Assembly: GCF_008764295.1 (NCBI RefSeq)
Contig: NZ_VTQX01000010.1
Span: 1-64,000 of the forward strand
DNA from: Bacillus methanolicus
Lineage (GTDB): Bacteria; Bacillota; Bacilli; Bacillales; Cytobacillaceae
Length of the DNA: 64,000 nt
Reading direction: 5' to 3'
Shown: positions 16,784 through 25,300 of the stretch, one piece after another
How positions within the stretch are numbered: position 1 is the first letter of the stretch
Layout: each line of letters starts with the position of its first letter
Made by a program: the position numbers and the translations under genes
Notes under the pieces: model-generated
What the model was told of the DNA's origin: nothing
The model's database searches: none
The model's input: only the letters and a program-made list of their open reading frames with translations

Positions 16784-17678
16784 TGGATACTATCCTTATA
16801 CATTGGAAGAAAGTATAAAGAGAATTAAGGAAGCTGGCTTTACTTCAGTACAATTGGATTTGAGTTTTAAAGATATGGACTTAGAAGACCCTTATACATT
16901 ACCTGAGAAGCTTACAGTTGAAAAAGCACATAAAATTCGTGACGCATTTCGCAAGGCGAATATCCAAATAGTTGCTATTTCCGCTTATACAAATCTCGTC
17001 AGTCCAGATTTAGAAAAGAGAGAAAAAAATATTGCTTATGTTAAAACGTTATTAAAATTTGCCCGCGATCTGGGCACGCCTTACGTAATAAGCGAGACAG
17101 GTACTTACAATACGGAAAGCGACTGGGTTTATCATGAGAAGAATAGTACGGAAGAGGCCGTGCGTGAAATTACTGCCGTTATAAGAGATCTAGCGGAGTT
17201 TGCTCATGAACATAACGCGGTGTTTTTAGTTGAAAATTACGTTAATAATATAATCGGCAGCGTTGAGCAAGTACTTAGATTGTTTAGAGAAGTCGATCAT
17301 CCAGGATTAGGATTATTAATGGATCCGACCAATTTCTTTAACGGAGAAAATATAAATGATGTAGATCATGAATTATATCGGATCTTTAATGCGTTAGAAG
17401 ACAAAATTAAAATCGCACATGCCAAGGATATTAAATTGGCAGAAGACAAGAGCGAGAAGCATGCAGCGATCGATGCGGTTGAATCCCATACTTTCCGCGG
17501 AGCAGGAGATGTTGAGCTTCCGGCTGTGGGACTAGGTGTTTTAAACTACGATTTATATTTAAAATTATTGGCAAAAAAGCATCCAAATATTCCTATTATT
17601 ATTGAGCATTTAGATGAGGACGACATTCCACGTGCAAAAGAATTTTTGGACAATAAGCTTTTAAAGGTTGGCGTATAA
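16761..17678 (+). CDS. sugar phosphate isomerase/epimerase (AP endonuclease 2 fold)
   Basis: This 305-aa TIM-barrel protein belongs to the xylose isomerase-like superfamily. Putative metal ligands are visible: Glu in FLVENYV, Asp in LLMDPTNFF, His and Asp in IAHAKDIKL and Glu in IIIEHLDEDD. Relatives include IolE/IolI, tagatose epimerases and hydroxypyruvate isomerases. The ATG follows AAAGGAGG, which lies inside the upstream gene. It is the last of the five-gene operon and is followed by a strong terminator. It would isomerise a keto-sugar intermediate, together with the Gfo/Idh enzyme. Confidence 0.85.
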   Translation: MISVGIFNGYYPYTLEESIKRIKEAGFTSVQLDLSFKDMDLEDPYTLPEKLTVEKAHKIRDAFRKANIQIVAISAYTNLVSPDLEKREKNIAYVKTLLKFARDLGTPYVISETGTYNTESDWVYHEKNSTEEAVREITAVIRDLAEFAHEHNAVFLVENYVNNIIGSVEQVLRLFREVDHPGLGLLMDPTNFFNGENINDVDHELYRIFNALEDKIKIAHAKDIKLAEDKSEKHAAIDAVESHTFRGAGDVELPAVGLGVLNYDLYLKLLAKKHPNIPIIIEHLDEDDIPRAKEFLDNKLLKVGV

Positions 17679-17728
17679 AAAGAAGGTTGAAAAAGATTGG
17701 GAAATAGGTCGCTAAATGAATGTAGTGG

Positions 17729-17760
17729 AGGAACCTTAAAAACAGGTTCCTTTTTGTTTT
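17729..17760 (+). terminator. terminator of the sugar operon
   Basis: AGGAACCT (17729-17736) and AGGTTCCT (17744-17751) form an 8-bp stem, followed by TTTTTGTTTT. Confidence 0.9.
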
Positions 17761-18014
17761 AGTTAAAACGTGATCATTTTCGTTTGTTGTGGATTTAATG
17801 AGTGTATATAGTCCTTCGCAAGCTTAACAAACAATTAAACGTACGATACCTTTTATCGTTTGTACGGCAAGGAACCCCTTCGCAGGAACAAGTTACAAAG
17901 CCCCTCCGCACTTAAATGGTTCCGCTAAAATGGCTGAATGGATCATTTCCGAGAATATAAAGCTATACAATCCTCAAATACTATCCCTATACGTTTAAAA
18001 AGGTGGGGTTCTTT
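17761..18014. other. intergenic region before the RNase J pseudogene
   Basis: No coding frame seen. A short dyad, CGTACGATA (about 17841) with TATCGTttGTACG, and the repeated words CCTTCGCA/CCTCCGCA occur. AGGTGG just before 18015 is the ribosome site. Confidence 0.35.
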
Positions 18015-19682
18015 ATGAACAGCAAGGATGAGACATTATCAATTTTTGCCTTAGGCGGGTTAAATGAAGTAGGAAAAAATATGTACTGTATACAATATGC
18101 AAATGATATTATTGTCATCGACTGTGGGAATAAATTTCCTGATGAAAGTTTATTGGGTATTGATTTGATTATTCCGGATGTTACGTTTTTAGAGGAAAAT
18201 AAAGAAAATGTCAAGGCATTGATTGTGACCCATGGACATGAGGATCATATTGGTGGAATTCCTTATCTTTTAAAAAAATTGAATATCCCAGTATTCGCAA
18301 CGCGTTTTACACTTGGATTAATCGAATTAAAGTTAGAAGAACATAAACTTTTAAGGGAGACAAAGCTAATTGAAATCGACTCTGATGCAAAGTTAACCAT
18401 TGGTGAAATCATTGTTGAATTCTTTAAAGTAAACCACAGTATTCCCGACTGCTTAGGTGTTCTTTTCCGTACCCCTCAAGGCAATATTGTTCATACCGGC
18501 GATTTTAAATTTGATTTAACGCCGGTTAATGAGCAATATTCGGATATTCACAAGATGGCAAGGATCGGTGCGGAAGGAGTCCTGCTGTTGCTTTCAGAAA
18601 GTACCAATGCTGAACGACCAGGCGGTACCCCGTCGGAGAAAATGGTCGGGGAGCAGGTGATGGAGGCGTTTATAAAGGCGGATCAAAAGGTAATTCTCTC
18701 GACTTTTGCCTCTAATATTAATCGTGTCCAGCAAGTGGTTGATGCTGCAAGACGAACGAATCGCAAGCTTGCTTTGCTTGGGAGAAGTATGATCAATGTC
18801 GTTGAGGTAGCGATTGAGAGGGGATATTTGCATGTGCCGGAAGGAATGATAATCGAGGCACATGAGATAAATGAACTTCCGCCAGAACAAGTAGCTATAT
18901 TATGTACAGGCAGTCAAGGCGAGCCATTGGCGGCATTGTCGCGCTTATCAACGGGAAACTTCAGAGGCGTCGAAGTACTGGCTGGAGACACGGTTATTTT
19001 AGCTGCAGGGCCGATCCCTGGGAACGAGAAGGCTGTATCAAAAATCGTGGATCGTTTGTTTGCTTTAGGTGCACATGTTATTTATGGCTCTGGAAAGGGC
19101 ATGCACGTATCCGGCCATGGATATCAAGAGGATTTGAAACTAATGCTTACGTTAATGAAACCAAAATACTTTATTCCGATCCATGGAGAATATCGGATGC
19201 TTCATCAACATCGATTATTAGCGTAATCAGTCGGTGTTGAACAGGGTGCTACTTTTATTTTAAAGAATGGAGAAGTAGTCGATATCGATCATTCACTCGC
19301 CCGTCAAACAAGAAGGATTCATGCTGGCGATACATACGTCGACGGAGTAGGAGTGGGAGATGTGGGAGATATTGTATTAAGAGATCGGAAGCAATTATCA
19401 GAAGATGGCATGCTCGTTATTGTTTTAACGATGAGCAAAGGGGATAAGAAGCTTCTTTCTGGACCAGATACGATTACGAGAGGTTTCGTCTATGTAAGGG
19501 ATTCGGAGGAATTATTAAATGAAATGAATCGTCTAATAGACAAGACCTTAAAAGATTTAAAGAAAGCGGGTAAAAGTCAATGGAGTACTGTAAAACAAAC
19601 AATTAAAAAAACAATAAGTGATTTTCTATATGTCAGAACAAAAAGAAGACCGATGATATTGCCGATTATTATTGAAATCTAA
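18015..19682 (+). pseudogene. RNase J paralogue broken by one in-frame TAA
   Basis: The single frame from ATG 18015 (AGGTGG upstream) to 19682 encodes a full RNase J-type protein, but codon 404 is TAA (19224-19226), between HRLLA and SVGVEQGA. The metallo-beta-lactamase motif VTHGHEDHIGG (His73, His75, Asp77, His78), NHSIPDC, HTGDFKFD and the final catalytic IHGEYRM are all before the stop. The beta-CASP domain is also complete. What is lost is the linker and C-terminal domain (to KRRPMILPIIIEI), needed for dimerisation in Bacillus RNase J1. The reading frame stays open after the stop, so the change is a point nonsense mutation, a sequencing error, or readthrough. It is probably an extra copy beside rnjA and rnjB elsewhere. 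Confidence 0.85.
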
Positions 19683-19833
19683 CTGTTCTGCGCTTCTTTT
19701 TCTTACTGAGCAAATCTTTTATCATTGCAAAGCTGTAACGTAATGGGATAACATAAGAGTGGAAATGGATGAATATGGAGTATAAGTAGAAAGCCAGTTT
19801 AAGGGAAGAACAGCACAGAAAGTTGGTATTGAA

Positions 19834-20613
19834 ATGATGGAAAGAAGCGTTATTTTTTTTGATATTGATGGAACACTTTTAAACCATGATAAGAAACTGC
19901 CTGCGACGACAAAAGAGGCGGTGTTTACACTGAAGGAGCAAGGGCATGAAGTGGCAATTGCAACAGGGCGTGCGCCATTTATGTTCGAAGAATTGCGAAA
20001 GGAATTGGACATCAATACGTATGTAAGCTATAACGGACAATATGTGGTGTTGAATGGGGAAGTACTGGACACGAATCCACTTTCTATACCTTCACTGCTA
20101 AAATTAACAGAAACAGCACTTGTAAATGATCATCCGGTTGTCTATATGGATCATGAAGATATGAGGGCTAATGTACCAGAACATTCTTATATTAAAGAAA
20201 GCATAAAATCATTGAAAATTGATTATTTTCCTGCCCATGATCCTCACTATTATGAAGAGCGAGATATTTTCCAAACCCTTTTATTCTGCCCAGAAGGGGA
20301 AGAAAAACAATATGAAGAGGCATTTCAAGATTTTGATTTTATTCGCTGGCACCCCGTTTCTTGCGATGTTCTGCCCAAAGGTGGTTCTAAATGGAGAGGC
20401 ATTGAGAAAATTGTGCAGAAGCTCGGCATTCCGAAGGAGCGACAATATGCCTTTGGCGATGGCTTAAATGATATTGAAATGCTTTCGATGATTCATCATG
20501 GTGTTGCGATGGGGAATGGTGAGGAAGAAGTAAAAGCGGTTGCTAAGTACGTCACAAAATCAGTGGAAGAAGACGGAATTGTCCACGGCCTGAAAATGGT
20601 CGGATTATTATAA
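19834..20613 (+). CDS. Cof-type HAD-IIB phosphatase
   Basis: This 259-aa cytoplasmic hydrolase belongs to the HAD superfamily subfamily IIB. Motif I is FFDIDGTLL with the nucleophile Asp, motif II the Thr in AIATGRAP, motif III the Lys in LPKGGSKWRG, and motif IV FGDGLNDIEML. The C2B cap lies between, at about 85-180. Relatives such as YkrA of Bacillus subtilis dephosphorylate sugar phosphates and cofactors; the substrate is unknown here. ATG 19834 or 19837 may be the start, as the ribosome site is weak. The gene is monocistronic. Confidence 0.85.
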   Translation: MMERSVIFFDIDGTLLNHDKKLPATTKEAVFTLKEQGHEVAIATGRAPFMFEELRKELDINTYVSYNGQYVVLNGEVLDTNPLSIPSLLKLTETALVNDHPVVYMDHEDMRANVPEHSYIKESIKSLKIDYFPAHDPHYYEERDIFQTLLFCPEGEEKQYEEAFQDFDFIRWHPVSCDVLPKGGSKWRGIEKIVQKLGIPKERQYAFGDGLNDIEMLSMIHHGVAMGNGEEEVKAVAKYVTKSVEEDGIVHGLKMVGLL

Positions 20614-20667
20614 CCGGTTTAAAATGGCACTTTTCAGGAAATGTTAATATATGCCGATTGCAAAAAA

Positions 20668-20721
20668 GAAGCTGTATCAAAAGGACGTTAAAAACGACTT
20701 TTTGATTGCAGCTTCTTCTTT
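20668..20721 (+). terminator. intrinsic terminator after the HAD gene
   Basis: A long stem: GAAGCTG, ATCAAAA and CGTT pair with AACG, TTTTGAT and CAGCTTC across about 48 bases, then TTCTTTTG. A spurious 66-codon frame at 20651 runs through it. Confidence 0.8.
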
Positions 20722-20821
20722 TGTGTGGACTTTAGGGTATTATTGGTTGTCTAGCACAGGAGCGGTTGCCTTGCTTAAAAGATTGTCCATCATGAGCACA
20801 GATGAACTATTCGAAGGTTCG

Positions 20822-20855
20822 TCCTTCACTTTTAGCTATTGCTTAAAGTGAAGGA
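20822..20855 (-). terminator. hairpin at the end of the deacetylase gene
   Basis: TCCTTCACTTT (20822-20832) pairs with AAAGTGAAGGA (20845-20855). It overlaps the stop codon of the minus-strand gene. It lacks a strong T run, so termination is probable but not certain. Confidence 0.5.
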
Positions 20856-21610
20856 ATAACGGGAGGAAGCAATGCTGACAAAGGGACGATTTCCGCTTGT
20901 TTTTCGTACTCTGGTAAATATGTTTTTAGTGCGCTTACGACCCGTTCTCCAGTAACGCCAACATGTCCGATCGCAATTAATTGTGAACGATGATCAAGCC
21001 TCTCGACTAATTTTGAAGCTTGACGATATATATGTCTCTCTGAGTAGATATGATCAAAGAACATATCGTTTTCAAGATAAGGCACAGATAATTCTTCGGC
21101 GATTTTGGGAATAACGCTTTTTTTTGCTGTTTTGCTATCAAGATAGTAAAGATTGTTTTCTTTGCATACTTCAAGAATGATCCGCATGACCCTTTCATCT
21201 TCAGTTGCCTTTGAGCCCATATGGTGGTTCATACCAACTGCAAAGGGAACATCCTTAATTGCTTCTTCGACTCTTTTTCTGATTTCCTTATCACTCAAAT
21301 CTGTTGTAATGGCACCAGGACCAAGCCAGCTTTTCTTTCCTTTCTTTGGTTCCATTGGTAAGTGAATGATCACTTCATGCCCTTTTTCATGCGCGCGCTT
21401 TGCATCCTTTTCTGTTGTCGAGAGAAAGGGCATAATGGCAACCGTCAATGGGACGGGGAGTTCAAGCATTTCTTTTGAACCTTCCATATTATTGCCAAAA
21501 TCATCAATCACAATGGCCAATTCCTTTTTCTGCTGCTCCTCTGTAAAGGATTGAGCAGTTCCAGTGAACGCAAAGAAAATAAGATATGGAATTAAGACAA
21601 TGCTGCGCAT
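20843..21610 (-). CDS. divergent polysaccharide deacetylase family protein
   Basis: This is a 255-aa secreted or membrane-bound protein with an N-terminal signal peptide (about 1-20, cleavage near GTAQS). It belongs to the divergent polysaccharide deacetylase (DUF610/YibQ) family: LAIVIDDFGNNMEGSKEML near the mature N-terminus, HEVIIHLPMEPKKGKKSWLGPGAI, VGMNHHMGSKAT and AIGHVGVTGERVV near the end. The fold is NodB-like and the paired acidic and His residues suggest metal binding, but the substrate is unknown. It is monocistronic and convergent with the HAD gene. Confidence 0.85.
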   Translation of the reverse strand: MRSIVLIPYLIFFAFTGTAQSFTEEQQKKELAIVIDDFGNNMEGSKEMLELPVPLTVAIMPFLSTTEKDAKRAHEKGHEVIIHLPMEPKKGKKSWLGPGAITTDLSDKEIRKRVEEAIKDVPFAVGMNHHMGSKATEDERVMRIILEVCKENNLYYLDSKTAKKSVIPKIAEELSVPYLENDMFFDHIYSERHIYRQASKLVERLDHRSQLIAIGHVGVTGERVVSALKTYLPEYEKQAEIVPLSALLPPVIPSL

Positions 21611-21760
21611 CCTTCGTCACTTCCTTTAATTTTGATTAAATGTGTCCTTTATAAGTTTTCACAAATCATTATCTTTCATCCAAGGAAAGTTGTTTTGACG
21701 ATAGGCAGTATTGAACAGCTGTTTTCTATCATAAAATGGCTAAATAATTTTAAGAGATGA

Positions 21761-21789
21761 TTGTAAATTCAAAAAATAAAGTATATGAT
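21761..21789 (+). promoter_or_regulatory. SigA promoter of a short transcript
   Basis: TTGTAA (21761-21766), a 17-bp spacer and TATGAT (21784-21789). Transcription would begin near 21796, ending at the terminator 21893-21937. Confidence 0.55.
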
Positions 21790-21793
21790 AGTA

Positions 21794-21901
21794 ATGGATA
21801 TAGAGTTAATTGCTCCGATCTATTATTATGGAATGTGCGATTTTGATTATAGAGGTAATGTTTCCTTAGAATATGGAATGCAAGGAATTAGGCCGAAATA
21901 A
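21794..21901 (+). CDS. possible 35-aa small ORF, or a small RNA
   Basis: ATG 21794 to TAA 21901 encodes 35 residues (starts MDIELIAPIYYYGMC, ends GIRPK). It has no clear ribosome site, and the promoter places the transcript start at or just after the ATG. Either the mRNA is leaderless or the transcript of about 140 bases is non-coding. A strong terminator begins within the last codons. An attenuator of the downstream kinase gene is another option. The chance of such a frame arising randomly is not small. Confidence 0.3.
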   Translation: MDIELIAPIYYYGMCDFDYRGNVSLEYGMQGIRPK

Positions 21902-21937
21902 GAGGTAGTTACCTGCTACCCTTATTTTGGTTTTTTT
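21893..21937 (+). terminator. intrinsic terminator of the short transcript
   Basis: CCGAAATAAG and GGTAG (21893-21908) pair with CTACC and CTTATTTTGG (21916-21930), followed by seven T. Confidence 0.8.
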
Positions 21938-22010
21938 ATTTATTTGCTATCCCGGTCGTCATTGTTAGTCGCGATGTTTTTAGAGTTGAGCATTTGAAAG
22001 GATGGGTTTA

Positions 22011-23435
22011 ATGAGGAATGGAATTTCACAAATATATAAAGATTCATTGGCTCAATTTATTAGTATGAATATCGGCAGTGATTTTTCCATTTTCTCAGAG
22101 AATTCAGATCCATACTTCATCATTAATATGTCAGGTGAAATCGTTTATACAAATAATGCTTGCCAAACCTTTTTAGGATATTCAAAAAAAGAAATGATGC
22201 AATTGGAATTGAAAGATATCTGTTCCTATACGGAATTAAATCGAACACAAACGTATTTCTTAAGAGATGATCGAGAAAAATTAACCAGCTTTTACTTACA
22301 AATCATGAAGCGGAATAAAGAGTTTATCGATATTGATGTTACCTGTTTTCCTATTTTTCAAAATAAAATCGTCATTGGAACATATGTGGTTTTTAGAGAG
22401 GCACAAGATTTAGTCGTCCAACAAAATAAAAATTACAGCACGATTATGGAGCATTCTCCGGAGTCCATTTTTATTGTGAAAGGCAGAACGATTGTGGATG
22501 TAAGCAATGTTGCTCTTTCAATGGTGGGTGCTAGTCATAAGAAACAATTAGTCGGTGAGAGCTTTTACTTGCTCTTAGATCCAGATTCAATAGAAAATTT
22601 TTATAAAAAACTAGTTCTAATAGAAGATGGAGGAATACCGGATCTATTTGAGCAGAGGATGCTGACAATTGATAGACAATTATTAGATGTTGAAATAAAA
22701 GTTCTACCTACTATTTTTAATGGAGAACGGGCATTTCATTTAATTATTAAAGATATAAGTGAATACAAAAAATTGACGAAGATTTCGGAAAAACAAGCTG
22801 TAGCTGGACAGTTAGCAGCAGGAGTTGCTCATGAAATTAGAAATCCGATTACAGCAATAAAGGGATTCTTAAAATTAATCAGGGTTGAACAAGAGAAGCC
22901 GAGCTCCTATTTTTCAATTATCGAATCAGAAATCGAGAGGATCGAAGTAATCTTAAGGGAATTGATGGTTCTGGCAAAGCCTTCGGATTTAAAGTATGAA
23001 CGTTTATGTATCGATTCGGTTATTAAAAAAGTTTTAACATTAATGGAATCGCAAGCATTATTGAACAACATCGAGGTTGAACACAATCTTCAATTTTCTA
23101 ATATCGATATTTTAGGTGATGAAAATCAATTAAAGCAAGTGTTTGTTAATTATATAAAAAATGCCATTGAAGCAATGCCCCACGGGGGAAAATTATTAAT
23201 TGAGGGAATTCAATGTGATCAGAAGGTATGCATTAGAATTGTTGATGAGGGGGGAGGAATCCCACCAGAAGTGCAAGCTCGAATGGGAGAACCTTTTTTT
23301 ACAACGAAGGAAAATGGAACAGGTCTAGGTATGATTGTCAGCAGTCAAATTATTAAAGAGCATAGGGGAAACCTTGGAATTTTAAGCAGTTGCGAAGGAA
23401 CGCGAATCGAAGTGATTTTTCCATGTTATCATTAG
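22011..23435 (+). CDS. PAS-domain sensor histidine kinase (sporulation-kinase type)
   Basis: This 474-aa kinase lacks membrane segments. Two PAS domains (about 30-130 and 140-245, for example GEIVYTNNACQTFLGYSKKEM) precede a HisKA domain with phospho-acceptor His274 in AAGVAHEIRNPITAIKGFLKL. A HATPase_c domain follows, with the N box KNAIEAMPHGG, IVDEGGGIP and GTGLGMIV. The HisKA motif is like those of KinA-KinE, the kinases feeding the Spo0A phosphorelay, and there is no partner response regulator next door, as is usual for them. ATG 22011 is 8 bases after AAAGGATGG, so it is favoured over ATG 22002. It lies upstream of the DUF2294 pair. Confidence 0.88.
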   Translation: MRNGISQIYKDSLAQFISMNIGSDFSIFSENSDPYFIINMSGEIVYTNNACQTFLGYSKKEMMQLELKDICSYTELNRTQTYFLRDDREKLTSFYLQIMKRNKEFIDIDVTCFPIFQNKIVIGTYVVFREAQDLVVQQNKNYSTIMEHSPESIFIVKGRTIVDVSNVALSMVGASHKKQLVGESFYLLLDPDSIENFYKKLVLIEDGGIPDLFEQRMLTIDRQLLDVEIKVLPTIFNGERAFHLIIKDISEYKKLTKISEKQAVAGQLAAGVAHEIRNPITAIKGFLKLIRVEQEKPSSYFSIIESEIERIEVILRELMVLAKPSDLKYERLCIDSVIKKVLTLMESQALLNNIEVEHNLQFSNIDILGDENQLKQVFVNYIKNAIEAMPHGGKLLIEGIQCDQKVCIRIVDEGGGIPPEVQARMGEPFFTTKENGTGLGMIVSSQIIKEHRGNLGILSSCEGTRIEVIFPCYH

Positions 23436-23589
23436 AGAGCACAACTATTTGCTCAGTTGCATAAAAGATGGTAGAATATTAGTGTCTAATGTCTAGCTGT
23501 CATTAGAATGCATATAATTTACTGTTAAACTTATAAATTAATAACGTATTGTTCGGTAAATGGAAGAAACTATATGTTGTCTTAACCAT

Positions 23590-23630
23590 GGCCTAACTTC
23601 TTTTTGAAGAAGTTAGGCCTTTTTTATTTT
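23590..23630 (+). terminator. intrinsic terminator after the kinase
   Basis: GGCCTAACTTCTT and AAGAAGTTAGGCC form a 13-bp perfect stem with a 4-base loop, followed by TTTTTTATTTT. It separates the kinase from the DUF2294 gene. Confidence 0.92.
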
Positions 23631-23649
23631 GTCTTGAAGGGGTTATGAA

Positions 23650-24345
23650 ATGTTAAATTCAACACAACCAGACTTACTGAAATTGAGTAGCAACTTCAGT
23701 AAGATGCTAAAAAAGAGATTTGGGAAAGGGCCAGAATCCTGCTTAACTGTATTAAATAAAGGAAGACTCTATATTTTTATTCGAAATTTCATTACACCCG
23801 CAGAGGAAGTGCTGATAGAAAATGAAGAATGGGAGTTGGCTAACCATTTTCGTTCTGCGGTATTTGATTCTGTCATTCAAGAGTTTATTACGAAAGCCTC
23901 TAAAGTTTTAGAAATTGATTTTAAATATTTCTTTCATGATTGGAACTATAGCTCAAATACTGGACTTGTATTTTTAGAACATCTACATGTGGATGAAGAG
24001 AAAGTAATTTTAGATTCTCAATCTAATAGGTTTCTAAAAGTAGTTGAAGAAATTGGGCTGCAATTACATAAAAAGCCTGAAGAAATTCGGATTTTCATGA
24101 ATACACATAATATGTGTGGAATCGAAATTATTGGCATTCAGACCCACCTTGAAACTTTGTTGTTTAAAAATGGAAACTCGCATTTTTTGCAGCAGCACTT
24201 GACACATATTAAGCAAGGGTATCTTAAACATAAAAAACAGCTGGAAAGCATACTAAATTATTCTGTTGATGATGTATTTGTGATGTGCGATTATGAAAGA
24301 AATCGATATGTACTGTTTCTTATTTTTTCGAAAAAGGTAATTTGA
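23650..24345 (+). CDS. double DUF2294 protein, copy 1
   Basis: This 231-aa cytoplasmic protein contains two successive DUF2294-like units. The first (about 12-100) opens LSSNFSKMLKKRFGKGPESC and has YIFIRNFITPAEEVLIENEE and FFHDWNYSSNTGLVFL. The second (about 120-231) is more diverged, with VVEEIGLQLHKKPEEIRI, FVMCDYERNRYVLFLIF. The family function is not established. AAGGGG lies before the ATG. It is followed 114 bases later by a paralogue, sits between a PAS kinase and an HD-GYP gene, and may be a signalling partner of these. No enzyme motif was found. Confidence 0.8.
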   Translation: MLNSTQPDLLKLSSNFSKMLKKRFGKGPESCLTVLNKGRLYIFIRNFITPAEEVLIENEEWELANHFRSAVFDSVIQEFITKASKVLEIDFKYFFHDWNYSSNTGLVFLEHLHVDEEKVILDSQSNRFLKVVEEIGLQLHKKPEEIRIFMNTHNMCGIEIIGIQTHLETLLFKNGNSHFLQQHLTHIKQGYLKHKKQLESILNYSVDDVFVMCDYERNRYVLFLIFSKKVI

Positions 24346-24459
24346 TAAAGGCATGTTGGTTATAGGCTCTCCTCTAATCAGCATGTTTTTTTTGTATTAA
24401 ATTGGAAAGTGGTGGGATGCTAATATCGCTATTTTATCTTGTAAAAAGGATGATTATGA

Positions 24460-25137
24460 GTGGTTGAGCAAAAAAAACTGGATTATATTAGTAGCTACAT
24501 TAGCAAGCTGTTAAAAAAGAATTTTGGAAGAGGACCGCAGTCATGTCAGACAAGTGTTTGTAAAAAATATGTGATTGCCTATGTACGGGGATTTGTAGCG
24601 CCGATGGAAGAAGTGCTTTTAAAAGAGGGACATGCCAAAGATGTAGACAGAGCAAGAAGGCTTATTATGAATTCTCTTATTGAAGAAATTAAAGGGGTCC
24701 TGCAGGTATCACTTGATGTAGAAGTGATTGAGTATTATCATGACTGGAATTTTCCCAATAATACAGGAATTTTTATTTTTACGTTAGAAAAAGAAGAGGA
24801 AGGACATATTGTAAACGATGTCGATATTCCAAAGTTGGAAAAGGAGATTGCCCGAATTAGTGAGTTAGTTCAAAAAGTTCCTGATGAAATTTACACATGC
24901 CCGATTACTCCTTCTATCTACTGCGTAGAAAGAACCGGCATCCTTATTCAGATTGAAAAAGCATTGATTGAAAGAGGATTTGAACAGGAATTGAGATATA
25001 CAAAGGATCAATTGGAAAAAAGCTATTTCCACCGTCACGGTGATTTTGAAGAAATTTTCCACAAACAAGTAAGGGACATTTTTATCGATTGGAACTTTCA
25101 CGGGAATAAATCGGTGCTGGTTTTTATTTTATTTTAA
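24460..25137 (+). CDS. double DUF2294 protein, copy 2
   Basis: This 225-aa paralogue of the preceding gene has the same layout: LLKKNFGRGPQSCQTSV, AYVRGFVAPMEEVLLKEGH and EYYHDWNFPNNTGIFIF in the first unit. The second unit has RISELVQKVPDEIYTC, and its last residues VRDIFIDWNFHGNKSVLVFILF restore the DWN motif. The GTG start follows AAAGGA. The DWNF motif, seen three times across the pair, is probably structural. Copy 2 is better conserved than copy 1. A tandem duplication followed by divergence is the simplest history. Confidence 0.8.
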   Translation: MVEQKKLDYISSYISKLLKKNFGRGPQSCQTSVCKKYVIAYVRGFVAPMEEVLLKEGHAKDVDRARRLIMNSLIEEIKGVLQVSLDVEVIEYYHDWNFPNNTGIFIFTLEKEEEGHIVNDVDIPKLEKEIARISELVQKVPDEIYTCPITPSIYCVERTGILIQIEKALIERGFEQELRYTKDQLEKSYFHRHGDFEEIFHKQVRDIFIDWNFHGNKSVLVFILF

Positions 25138-25300
25138 TTAATTTGAGGCAGTTTCAGTGAACCCCATGCATTTTACCTTCAATATGAGTCTTTGTGCCTA
25201 TTAGATAGTATGTATTTATTTTACAGAAAAATAACATTTTATAGTATCATTTAACTATCAGGTATTAGAACTTAGTGATAAGAAGCGGAGAGAAAGTAGA

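Noticed and set aside
20651-20851. 66-aa ORF after the HAD gene
   Set aside because: It passes through a perfect terminator hairpin and has no ribosome site.
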